Of a stretch of 7,838 bases of DNA, positions 1-5,188 are shown one piece after another (position 1 is the first letter of the stretch; every line of letters begins with the position of its first letter). The DNA is from Lachnospiraceae bacterium. Lineage in GTDB: Bacteria > Bacillota > Clostridia > Lachnospirales > Lachnospiraceae. The notes under the pieces were generated by a model. That model was not told the DNA's origin, ran no database searches, and saw only the letters and a program-made list of their open reading frames with translations. The stretch is taken from assembly GCA_031285465.1 (NCBI GenBank), contig JAITWD010000040.1, positions 1 to 7,838 on the forward strand, read 5' to 3'. A program made the translations under genes and the position numbers.

Positions 1-108
1 TGCGGCCCGATATCACCGGTGTCGCCTTTAAGTCCCTGCGGGCCGATATCACCGACATCGCCTTTAGGCCCTTGTGGCCCGACAGCGCCGGCTTCGCCCT
101 GCGCTCCC
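1..108 (-). repeat. 36-bp tandem repeat coding for Gly-X-Y blocks
   Basis: Bases 1-36 and 37-72 are near-identical 36-bp units (both contain GATATCACCG and TCGCCTTTA). Bases 73-108 are a diverged third unit in register. Each unit is 12 codons, four Gly-X-Y triplets. This suggests that the collagen stretch grows or shrinks by slippage or recombination. More copies may lie beyond the left edge. Confidence 0.7.
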
Positions 109-263
109 TGTGCACTGACACCGCTGTCATCATCCCCGATAAACCAATTTCCGTTTTCGCCGATAGTCGGAAGCGTGCATTCCGTTTCGCTGTCACCGTG
201 ATCGACAAAGTATTGGTTAAAAACATTGTAAGCATCACTTCCATTACATTTTGAATTTTTCAT
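1..263 (-). CDS. Collagen-like (Gly-X-Y) protein, N-terminal part, runs off left edge
   Basis: The first 87 codons of a gene read leftwards; the 3' end lies outside the window. The start is ATG at 263-261, preceded by AAAGGAG 7 nt away. Residues 1-30 form a hydrophilic head with Cys6 and Cys29 and no signal peptide. Residues 31-53 hold the module LPTIGENGNWFIG followed by DDDSGVSAQG, which recurs in the two collagen-like genes further right. From Gly53 a continuous Gly-X-Y repeat (GAQ, GEA, GAV, GPQ, GPK, GDV and so on) runs to the edge, at least 12 triplets. Such repeats form triple helices in bacterial collagen-like proteins, known from exosporium filaments, surface adhesins and phage fibres. 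The head resembles that of the 1570-2184 protein (KC near residue 5, QY at 17-18), so the two are probably paralogues. The C-terminal domain, which would say most about its job, is not visible. The collagen-like call is secure; the cellular role is not known. Confidence 0.85.
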   Translation of the reverse strand, partial: MKNSKCNGSDAYNVFNQYFVDHGDSETECTLPTIGENGNWFIGDDDSGVSAQGAQGEAGAVGPQGPKGDVGDIGPQGLKGDTGDIGP

Positions 264-289
264 ATTAATTCTCCTTTTAAATTGTCTAG

Positions 290-341
290 CATACGTATGT
301 TTGGTATAAGCATATCTGATTTACAGTCCCGCCGGTTACCC
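290..341 (-). promoter_or_regulatory. Putative promoter/operator of the leftward collagen-like gene
   Basis: Read on the minus strand, GGGTAACC (341-334) is followed 34 nt later by the perfect palindrome CATACGTATG (299-290). A TTATAC box (309-304) and a GATAT block lie between. GGGTAACC starts 78 nt before the ATG. The same layout with identical spacing lies upstream of the gene at 2894, and a close variant upstream of 1570. The three-way recurrence supports a shared control region. I cannot tell whether GGGTAACC is the -35 of an alternative sigma factor or an activator site; the palindrome would sit at or just after the transcription start. Confidence 0.6.
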
Positions 342-457
342 AATATAAAAAATAAAATCTGGATTTTGGACATAACAGCCTCCTATTACCGCCACTTACA
401 TATTTCAGGAATCAGTATTTCCTTAGAAATAATACTTCCAGTACCATTGAAAAAGTG

Positions 458-463
458 TATAAT
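458..463 (+). promoter_or_regulatory. Possible -10 box for the AraC-type gene
   Basis: A perfect TATAAT lies 83 nt before the AraC-type start codon. No good -35 is seen 17 nt upstream (CTTCCA at 435-440 matches three of six positions), so it may be an activator-dependent promoter or chance in AT-rich DNA. The rest of the 264-546 gap holds the leftward control region and no gene I can support. Confidence 0.3.
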
Positions 464-546
464 ATAAAACATCTCGCAATTTTGTGCATCAAATGAGAGG
501 AAATCACCTGGGGGTTGACTTATACTGAAAACAAGGAGGTGATGCG

Positions 547-1446
547 ATGAAGTGGCTGGAGCAATTTAATGATGCGCTGACCTATATGGAGGATAATCTG
601 GATGGTGAGATATCTTACGAGGAAGCGGCACGACGTGCCGGCTCGTCGGTATATCATTTTCAACGAATGTTTTCCTATCTTACCGGCGTCCCGCTATCCG
701 AATATCTGCGTCGCCGGCGGATGACCAAGGCGGCGTTCGATTTGCAACAAGGCAGCAAGGTGCTGGAGGTGGCACTACGCTATGGATATGAGTCGCCGAC
801 AGCGTTCAATCGTGCTTTCCAGGCAGTTCATGGGAGCGCACCATCGGCGGCATATAAGTCCGACACGGTGTTAAAATCGTTCTCACGCATCGGCTTTCAA
901 TTTTCAATTAAAGGAGAAGAGGAAATGGAGTATCGAATTGTCAAGAAGGAATCATTTCGAGTAGTAGGAGTACGTGAACCGATTCAGATCGCACCGCTTA
1001 CCAGTAAATCGGGCATGGGGAAGGATTTTGATCCGGCCGATGTTGCCGAGAGCTTCAAGCGTGTTCCGTTATTCTGGCAGGAATCAGGGCAAAACGGAAA
1101 GCTTGCTCAGGTTTGTGGCTTGATTGAAAAGGAACCCTTGGGATTGCTTGGTATTTCCGATTGTACCGAGGAGGGTGGTTCAAGTTATTATTATATTGCC
1201 GCCGCCACCGATCGAGCGGTGCCCGAAGGCATGTATGAATGTGTTGTTCCTGCCTGTACGTGGGCCGTTTTTTCCGGCGCGGGATTGCCATCATCGATTG
1301 CCGATCTACAGAAACGTATCTTTGCGGAATGGTTACCTGCCTCGGGTTATGAATGGGACAATGCGCCCGACATCGAAGTATATCTGGATGACAACCCGGA
1401 ATACATGAAGTATGAGGTCTGGTTACCGGTTGTGAGTAAGATATAA
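547..1446 (+). CDS. AraC family transcriptional regulator with GyrI-like effector-binding domain
   Basis: A 299-residue DNA-binding regulator. The N-terminal AraC-type domain has two helix-turn-helix units, about residues 21-42 (EISYEEAARRAGSSVYHFQR) and 71-103 (KVLEVALRYGYESPTAFNRAF, then the typical HGSAPSAAY end). Residues 127-299 fit the GyrI-like/AraC effector-binding fold (EYRIVKKESFRVVGV start, YEVWLPV end), known in this family to bind small hydrophobic or cationic ligands. The start is set by AAGGAGGTGAT at 533-543, a very long match to the 16S anti-Shine-Dalgarno sequence. A second good site, AAAGGAG at 910-916, stands 8 nt before in-frame Met127, exactly where the effector domain begins; a free effector domain could be made from it. 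The gene lies between two collagen-like genes and could regulate them, but that is inferred from position only. No clear terminator follows. The family call is confident; the ligand and targets are unknown. Confidence 0.93.
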   Translation: MKWLEQFNDALTYMEDNLDGEISYEEAARRAGSSVYHFQRMFSYLTGVPLSEYLRRRRMTKAAFDLQQGSKVLEVALRYGYESPTAFNRAFQAVHGSAPSAAYKSDTVLKSFSRIGFQFSIKGEEEMEYRIVKKESFRVVGVREPIQIAPLTSKSGMGKDFDPADVAESFKRVPLFWQESGQNGKLAQVCGLIEKEPLGLLGISDCTEEGGSSYYYIAAATDRAVPEGMYECVVPACTWAVFSGAGLPSSIADLQKRIFAEWLPASGYEWDNAPDIEVYLDDNPEYMKYEVWLPVVSKI

Positions 1447-1493
1447 TAGTGTAAGTATTATTAGCAGCAAGGACTTCTTTAATTATGTCAAAA

Positions 1494-1547
1494 GGGTAAC
1501 CAGAAGAGTTATGAATTTGATAGTATTGTTATAGAACCCAAGGGTTC
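1494..1547 (+). promoter_or_regulatory. Putative promoter/operator of the second collagen-like gene
   Basis: GGGTAACC (1494-1501) lies 76 nt before the ATG. A different dyad, GAACCC AA GGGTTC (1534-1547), is centred 39 nt after it, the same centre distance as CATACGTATG in the other two copies. A GATAG block (1519-1523) and TTATAG (1529-1534) correspond to the putative -10 candidates of the other copies. The position of the dyad is kept while its sequence has changed. Confidence 0.55.
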
Positions 1548-1569
1548 ACAATACAAAAGGAGACTTTAT

Positions 1570-2184
1570 ATGGAAAATCAAAAATGCTGCGAAAAAGAAG
1601 TTTGTACGATCATCAAGCAATATTACGGTTGCGGATGTGATCAGGAATCGATGAATAACCTTCCTTCGATTGGTGAAAACGGAAATTGGTTCATCGGTGA
1701 AACCGATACGGGGATTAGTGCAAAAGGTGAAACCGGTGCCCAAGGACCACAGGGTGAAATGGGTGTTCCGGGACAACCGGGTCCCAAAGGCGATACCGGT
1801 GCGGCGGGTGCATCGGCCGATATGACCATCGTCCGGCCCGACCAATGGGTGGCTGGAAACGAGTATAGCTTCGGTGGCGGTCTTTATGGACGCCGGTTCA
1901 CCGGTTACATAACGGAGTCAGCCAATAAGGTCTATACGAAGACACTTGTCAATATTGGCAATGGGCAGATTGTTGAAAGCGGTGGCTGGTGGTTCAATAC
2001 ATTGAATACTCAGATGCTGGGTACGACTATCAGTAATGTGGATGGTACAGTTCATACGCACTCGCGGTTGGTGGTGCAAGAAACCAACAGTTCGGCCGCT
2101 AAGGGCGATGTAAATTTTATCTCACTAAGTGCGGCCAACCGAAACGATAGCCCGTATGATATCTGGATCAAATATACAAAATAG
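1570..2184 (+). CDS. Collagen-like protein with Cys-rich head and compact C-terminal domain
   Basis: 204 residues in three parts. Residues 1-30 are a cysteine-rich head (Cys6, 7, 12, 21, 23) without a signal peptide. Residues 31-52 carry LPSIGENGNWFIG and ETDTGISAKG, the module shared with the neighbouring collagen-like genes. Residues 53-82 are ten Gly-X-Y triplets (GETGAQGPQGEMGVPGQPGP and on). Residues 84-204 form a beta-rich domain with FGGGLYGRRFTGYIT near 101-115 and SGGWWFN further on, the kind of segment I recall in phage tail-fibre and surface proteins of Bacillota; it probably trimerises at the end of the collagen rod. The start is chosen by AAAAGGAG 7 nt upstream. The gene appears monocistronic, with its own upstream control region and a hairpin after the stop. 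The cysteines could cross-link the protein in an assembly, as in spore coats, but this is inference. No function can be assigned. Confidence 0.88.
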   Translation: MENQKCCEKEVCTIIKQYYGCGCDQESMNNLPSIGENGNWFIGETDTGISAKGETGAQGPQGEMGVPGQPGPKGDTGAAGASADMTIVRPDQWVAGNEYSFGGGLYGRRFTGYITESANKVYTKTLVNIGNGQIVESGGWWFNTLNTQMLGTTISNVDGTVHTHSRLVVQETNSSAAKGDVNFISLSAANRNDSPYDIWIKYTK

Positions 2185-2238
2185 ATAATAAAAAATTGAA
2201 ATCAAAAGAACATATTGAAAATCTTTGATCTTTTAAAC

Positions 2239-2283
2239 AGACATTGAGGCCCGATTGGATTACCGATCAGGTCTTCAATGTCT
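2239..2283. terminator. Bidirectional hairpin between convergent genes
   Basis: AGACATTGA pairs with TCAATGTCT, and the stem continues imperfectly through GGCCCGATTGG / CCGATCAGGTCT around an ATTA loop. It follows the 1570-2184 stop and overlaps the last codons of the minus-strand gene at 2267. The T-tracts on both sides are weak, so termination efficiency is uncertain. Confidence 0.55.
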
Positions 2284-2485
2284 TCTGCTTATTCTTAAGC
2301 ATGATTAACGCTTTTTCGGCTCTGGTCTTTCGGGTCGCTTCTTGCTTTGCGCTACCGACCCAGTCACAGTAACCACGTTTATATCCATCGGAGAGGCTGT
2401 TAAAAAAATCGCGTGCCTCCAATTCATTCTCCAGCACCAAAAGAAGTTCGGCGGGTACGATCGGTGTTCCCTTGCCTGTATCCAT
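2267..2485 (-). CDS. Short YdeI/OmpD-associated (OmdA-type) protein
   Basis: 72 residues matching the C-terminal domain of the YdeI/OmdA family: VPAEL near 10-14, FFNSLSDGYKRGYCDWVGSA at about 27-46, then KQEATRKTRAEKALIML with the usual basic, helical end. Full-length YdeI proteins are near 190 residues; stand-alone domains of 60-80 residues also exist, so this is probably complete and not a remnant. The start ATG at 2485 has GGAG 7 nt upstream. The family is linked by name to bacteriocin protection and OmpD, but the biochemical activity is unknown, and a porin link is not meaningful in a Gram-positive. The gene is convergent with the collagen-like gene at 1570 and shares a hairpin with it. 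A possible -10 (TATAAA on the minus strand, 2523-2518) has no good -35. Confidence 0.75.
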   Translation of the reverse strand: MDTGKGTPIVPAELLLVLENELEARDFFNSLSDGYKRGYCDWVGSAKQEATRKTRAEKALIMLKNKQKTLKT

Positions 2486-2815
2486 ATATATTCTCCTCGT
2501 ATTATATAGTTGTAGTATTTATAGTCCCCTTTTTTAAAGGCGAACGGTAACATTACGATTATAACATGATGATAAATTTTTGGATATCGCCCGGCTGGCG
2601 CTCATTTTTGTAGCAGCTAGTCGGATTAATTCTACCATTATGAATTTCAACAGTGCACAGTAATGATCTATGTACGAAGTTTAAGTTAATAAGGTTTATA
2701 GAGGTGCTAAAATAGCGACTTTTCCACAGAGTGAAAAAAATGGTAACCCCAGTCGTTCATTTCAAATAGTAAAATGGAAAAAGTGATATAGGTAGAGGGC
2801 AAAACATAGTAAAAA
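2486..2815. other. Intergenic stretch without a supported gene
   Basis: No coding region with both a ribosome binding site and plausible protein content is seen. The stretch is AT-rich. It holds the upstream region of the minus-strand YdeI-type gene and one additional GGTAACC (2742-2748) after an A-run, 75 nt before the main GGGTAACC of the next collagen-like gene. No dyad follows this extra site at the usual distance. Confidence 0.5.
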
Positions 2816-2867
2816 GGGTAACCGTAAGGGACTTTTAGTTGGTATTATTATAAATATCATACGTATG
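2816..2867 (+). promoter_or_regulatory. Putative promoter/operator of the third collagen-like gene
   Basis: GGGTAACC (2816-2823) is followed after exactly 34 nt by the palindrome CATACGTATG (2858-2867), with GGTAT (2841-2845) and TTATAA (2848-2853) between. Position relative to the ATG (78 nt) and all spacings equal those of the leftward gene at 263. Between the blocks a GGGACT string is also shared with that copy; most other bases differ, so this is selective conservation and not a recent duplication. Confidence 0.6.
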
Positions 2868-2893
2868 AACAAATAATAGAAAGGAGTAATAAT

Positions 2894-3700
2894 ATGAGCA
2901 AGAGAAAGAGTAAAAAAACATTAAAAGTCCATATAATTGATCACAAAAAATGTGATGGAAATGACTATTTACCCACAATTGGTGAAAACGGCAATTGGTT
3001 TACCGGTGGAGAAGACACCGGAGTAGCGGCCAAGGGAGAACCGGGTCCGCAAGGTCCTCCCGGAGGAGTTCAGGTCCCCGCCCTCATTAGTCCGATTAAT
3101 AAGACGATTGATATCTCCGAGCTCCAAAATGAAATTGATGCCCTGCCCCGGTTATTGCTGGCTGATGTAACCTTTAATGTTAATCCCGGTACATATGATC
3201 AGCCGATTTTAATCGAGAGATTTACGGGTACAGGGATGTTGAACATTATTGGTGCTGATGTCAAAGGACAGTTGACGCATAACATCGTGAATATGATTAT
3301 CCGATATTGTAGTATCATGTCGGTTAAAGTTCAGGGATTTAATGCTGTCGGAACAAGTAACTCTATTTTTAGCATAGCTAATTGTACCAAAGTGATTTTA
3401 CAATATTGTAGCGCAATGGACGGGACCAGTTCTACTGCTATGTTCCACGGAGTGGGGATAGATGATGGTTATGCAGTCGTTTTTGAATGCGAATTTAGTA
3501 ACAAAAACTGTGCGGTACGAGCTGGGAGAGGCAGTAGGGTCATTGTCTACAATACGTCAGGCAGCAATAACTATTATGCCTATAGCGCGTATCATGCAGG
3601 AATTATCCAAAAGGAAGAAGACGGGACACTTAATGGAACACAAGCCGATTTATGTGGTCTTGGGGGAATTATTGTTAGTAAGGCAGGTGTGATAATGTAA
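2894..3700 (+). CDS. Collagen-like protein with a probable beta-helix C-terminal domain
   Basis: 268 residues. A basic head (MSKRKSKKTLK) is followed by LPTIGENGNWFTG and GEDTGVAAKG (residues 26-48), the module found in the other two collagen-like genes. Only about three Gly-X-Y triplets follow (GEPGPQGPPG, 48-57), too few for a stable collagen rod. From about residue 95 the sequence reads as short beta strands with regular turns: VNPGTYDQPILIERFTGTG, then repeated patterns such as MIIRYCSIMSVKVQGF, KVILQYCSAMDG and AVVFECEFSN, consistent with a right-handed parallel beta-helix like those of phage tail spikes and pectate-lyase-like proteins. No catalytic residues can be assigned. The start has AAAGGAG 7 nt upstream. 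There is no signal peptide, so export would need another route, or release on mother-cell lysis if it is a spore protein. Function unknown; the fold is inferred from pattern only. Confidence 0.85.
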   Translation: MSKRKSKKTLKVHIIDHKKCDGNDYLPTIGENGNWFTGGEDTGVAAKGEPGPQGPPGGVQVPALISPINKTIDISELQNEIDALPRLLLADVTFNVNPGTYDQPILIERFTGTGMLNIIGADVKGQLTHNIVNMIIRYCSIMSVKVQGFNAVGTSNSIFSIANCTKVILQYCSAMDGTSSTAMFHGVGIDDGYAVVFECEFSNKNCAVRAGRGSRVIVYNTSGSNNYYAYSAYHAGIIQKEEDGTLNGTQADLCGLGGIIVSKAGVIM

Positions 3701-3733
3701 CCTGAATCGTAGCTTCCGGGATGAACCATCCTT

Positions 3734-3785
3734 GCGGATATCTCGGGACACACCGATTAAGTCAGTGTGTCCTGAGATGATCCGC
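3734..3785. terminator. Long imperfect hairpin after the third collagen-like gene
   Basis: Arms GCGGATATCTCGGGACACAC (3734-3753) and 3765-3785 pair over about 20 bp with one bulged base and one G-U pair around an 11-nt loop. It lies 33 nt past the stop codon and before the riboswitch promoter, where a terminator is expected, but no T-tract follows. It could be a factor-dependent terminator, an mRNA-stabilising end or a relic repeat. Confidence 0.4.
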
Positions 3786-3796
3786 CTTGAAAACAC

Positions 3797-3825
3797 TTGC
3801 CTTATCCCCCTTCCTATGCTACACT
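3797..3825 (+). promoter_or_regulatory. Promoter of the FMN riboswitch/ribU transcript
   Basis: TTGCCT (3797-3802), a 17-nt spacer, then TACACT (3820-3825) preceded by TGC, an extended -10. Transcription would begin near 3832, just before the riboswitch. Spacing and position are right; each hexamer matches four of six consensus bases. Confidence 0.55.
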
Positions 3826-3838
3826 AAAGCAAGTGAAA

Positions 3839-3955
3839 ATTCTTCGGGGTCGGGTGCAATTCCCTACCGGCGGTATAGTCCGCGACCTGCTTGTATAAGC
3901 AGCTGATTTGGTGCGATTCCAAAACCGACAGTAAAGTCTGGATGAAAGAAGAAAC
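3839..3955 (+). promoter_or_regulatory. FMN riboswitch (RFN element)
   Basis: The conserved RFN blocks are all present in order: TCTTCGGGG near 3841, GGGTGCAATTCCCTACCGGCGG (3852-3873, shown here in part: CCCTACCGGCGGT), TATAGTCCGCGACC, a GCTTGTATAAGC hairpin, then AACCGACAGTAAAGTCTGGAT and GAAAGAAGAAACG closing the P1 helix with TTCTT at 3840-3844. The RNA binds flavin mononucleotide and switches off downstream expression when FMN is plentiful. The strong terminator at 4011-4043 is the likely output stage. The downstream gene is a riboflavin transporter, as expected. Confidence 0.95.
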
Positions 3956-4010
3956 GATACGGTCATCATCAAGGTGTGTTAATCCACCGTCATTGTTGCA
4001 CGGTCAATTC

Positions 4011-4043
4011 AACCCCGTTTCATTTATGAAACGGGGTTTTTCT
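4011..4043 (+). terminator. Intrinsic terminator, riboswitch expression platform
   Basis: AACCCCGTTTC (4011-4021), loop ATTTAT, GAAACGGGGTT (4028-4038), then a run of T. An 11-bp GC-rich stem with a T-tract between riboswitch and ribU implies regulation by transcription attenuation. ACGGT/ACCGT segments at 3959-3990 and ACGGTC near 4000 could form part of the competing antiterminator, but I cannot fold this with certainty. Confidence 0.88.
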
Positions 4044-4148
4044 ATGTGTATGGTTAACGAGTGATTATGTAAACATAACATTCATAACCATCCATAAGAA
4101 ATTAATGAAGAATTTTCCTCACAACTTAAACCCAAGGAGGAAAAAGAA

Positions 4149-5021
4149 ATGGATTCAAATTTATGGGCATCAATCGCGGAGAACACCCTGTTCGCCGCAC
4201 AATTTTTAGGAATTGCCGTTTTTATTTTTGCGGTGGCAGTTATTGCCGAGAAGCTGATCGCCAGGAGAGAAGGTAGTGTGAAAAATCAAAGATTTTTCAC
4301 TTTTTATTTAAGCAGTTTCGCAAGTAAACTTGCGAAATGCATGGGTATAAAGATGAGCGAAGGTACTGGTGGGACTGGACTTGCCGGTAATGGGAAAAGG
4401 TCCCGCATTCTTACCACTAGAAAAATAGCCGTCATCGGAGTTTTTTCTGCAATGGCGACCGTCTTGTACATCTTTGATTTTCCGCTCCCCTTTATCCCCA
4501 GCTTTTATAAGTTGGATTTTAGCGAATTGCCAGCGCTGGTTGGAACCTTTGCCTACGGTCCGGTCGCTGGTGTGATGATTGAATTTTGTAAGATCATCCT
4601 CAAGCTATTGACTAAGGGAACCACCACCGCTTTTGTTGGTGATCTTGCCAATTTTATGATCGGTTGCAGCTATATATTACCGGCATCCATCATTTATGCT
4701 CTGCGTAAAAGCAAAAAATCCGCCCTGATCGGTTGTGCGGTGGGTACAGGGACCATCGCCGCTTTTGGAACCTTACTTAATGCAGTGTATTTAATCCCCA
4801 TGTTCGCCCAGCTTTTCTTTGGTGGTGGAGAGGAGGCTGTGCAACAAATAGTTGATATGGGCAGTGCAGTCAATCCGGCGATAGATAACGTGATGACGCT
4901 GGCAGTGTTTGCCGCCGGTCCGCTTAACCTGATCAAAGGGGTGGTGGCATCGTTGGTAACCCTGTTGATCTATAAAAAGTTAAGCCCCATTCTCAAAGAG
5001 GGGTTCAAGCTAGGCAATTGA
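4149..5021 (+). CDS. ribU: Riboflavin ECF transporter S component, RibU-like
   Basis: 290 residues, an integral membrane protein that captures riboflavin for import with the shared ECF energising module (EcfA, EcfA', EcfT), which is not in this window. The RibU core begins near residue 91 (RKIAVIGVFSAMATVLY) and shows family patterns: FDFPLPFIPSFYKLDFSELP (109-128), ALVGTFAYGPVAGVMIEFCK (129-148), GDLANFMIGCSYILPA (164-179) and GPLNLIKGVV (257-266). The FMN riboswitch upstream independently supports the substrate. Canonical RibU is near 190-210 residues; here an extra membrane helix (about 14-34) and a linker precede it. Codons 44-64 of that linker coincide with a double-hairpin repeat element. 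The start ATG has AAGGAGG 8 nt upstream. The gene stands alone between the riboswitch and a terminator. Confidence 0.93.
   Translation: MDSNLWASIAENTLFAAQFLGIAVFIFAVAVIAEKLIARREGSVKNQRFFTFYLSSFASKLAKCMGIKMSEGTGGTGLAGNGKRSRILTTRKIAVIGVFSAMATVLYIFDFPLPFIPSFYKLDFSELPALVGTFAYGPVAGVMIEFCKIILKLLTKGTTTAFVGDLANFMIGCSYILPASIIYALRKSKKSALIGCAVGTGTIAAFGTLLNAVYLIPMFAQLFFGGGEEAVQQIVDMGSAVNPAIDNVMTLAVFAAGPLNLIKGVVASLVTLLIYKKLSPILKEGFKLGN
4278..4340 (+). repeat. Palindromic double-hairpin element in frame inside ribU
   Basis: Two adjacent perfect inverted repeats: GTGAAAAATC / GATTTTTCAC (loop AAA, 4278-4300) and TTTCGCAAG / CTTGCGAAA (loop TAAA, 4316-4337), with outer GCA/TGC. The element is 63 bp, exactly codons 44-64, and keeps the frame. 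It encodes VKNQRFFTFY, then LSSFASKLAKC, in the linker between the extra N-terminal helix and the RibU core. The first hairpin with its trailing TTTTTATTT also looks like a weak terminator. A related inverted copy lies at 5046-5107. Confidence 0.6.
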
Positions 5022-5045
5022 GCGATGTTTTTTAGCTATTCCTTT

Positions 5046-5107
5046 GCACTTCGCAGATGGGATCTGCGAAGCTACCTGAATGAAAAATCGAAAAAACTAT
5101 GATTTTT
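5046..5107 (-). repeat. Second copy of the double-hairpin element, inverted, after ribU
   Basis: On the minus strand: AAAAATC, an 11-nt gap, GATTTTTCA, a short spacer, then a perfect CTTCGCAGAT / ATCTGCGAAG hairpin (loop CCC) and TGC. It follows the order of the copy inside ribU (AAAAATC, GATTTTTCA, TTCGCA, TGCGAA, TGC). Stem bases differ between copies but remain paired. It starts 25 nt after the ribU stop codon. Confidence 0.5.
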
Positions 5108-5111
5108 AAGC

Positions 5112-5147
5112 TAAACACCCCGACAGGATGCTCTGTCGGGGTGTTTA
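5112..5147. terminator. Bidirectional intrinsic terminator between ribU and the ABC permease gene
   Basis: TAAACACCCCGACAG (5112-5126), loop GATGCT, CTGTCGGGGTGTTTA (5133-5147): a perfect 15-bp stem with A/T ends, placed between two convergent genes, so it can serve both. It is the strongest terminator in the window. Confidence 0.9.
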
Positions 5148-5188
5148 ATATAGTGGTGCATTATGATCAAAGCTTCAATAAAATGTGC

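Noticed and set aside
1..108. CRISPR array
   Set aside because: The 36-bp units are contiguous without spacers and code for Gly-X-Y triplets.
19..254. Two 60-codon rightward open frames opposite the leftward collagen-like gene
   Set aside because: They are antisense images of the Gly-X-Y repeat; neither has a convincing ribosome binding site, while the minus frame has start, site and family motifs.
282..467. Rightward 61-codon open frame
   Set aside because: It lies over the leftward control region, has no good ribosome binding site and resembles no protein.
515..526. TTGACT and TATACT side by side before the AraC-type gene
   Set aside because: The boxes touch each other instead of being about 17 nt apart, so they do not form a promoter together.
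1055..1408. Open frames on both strands within the AraC-type gene
   Set aside because: They are shadows of the 547-1446 coding frame, which has clear domains.
1546..1845. Two minus-strand open frames opposite the second collagen-like gene
   Set aside because: Repetitive Gly-X-Y coding leaves the antisense strand free of stops; no start signals or recognisable content.
2305..2553. 82-codon minus-strand open frame overlapping the YdeI-type gene
   Set aside because: The alternative frame at 2267-2485 has family motifs and a ribosome binding site; this one has neither.
1..3700. Prophage tail-fibre region
   Set aside because: The C-terminal domains resemble fibre proteins, but each gene has its own control region and there are no tail, lysis or packaging genes within the window.
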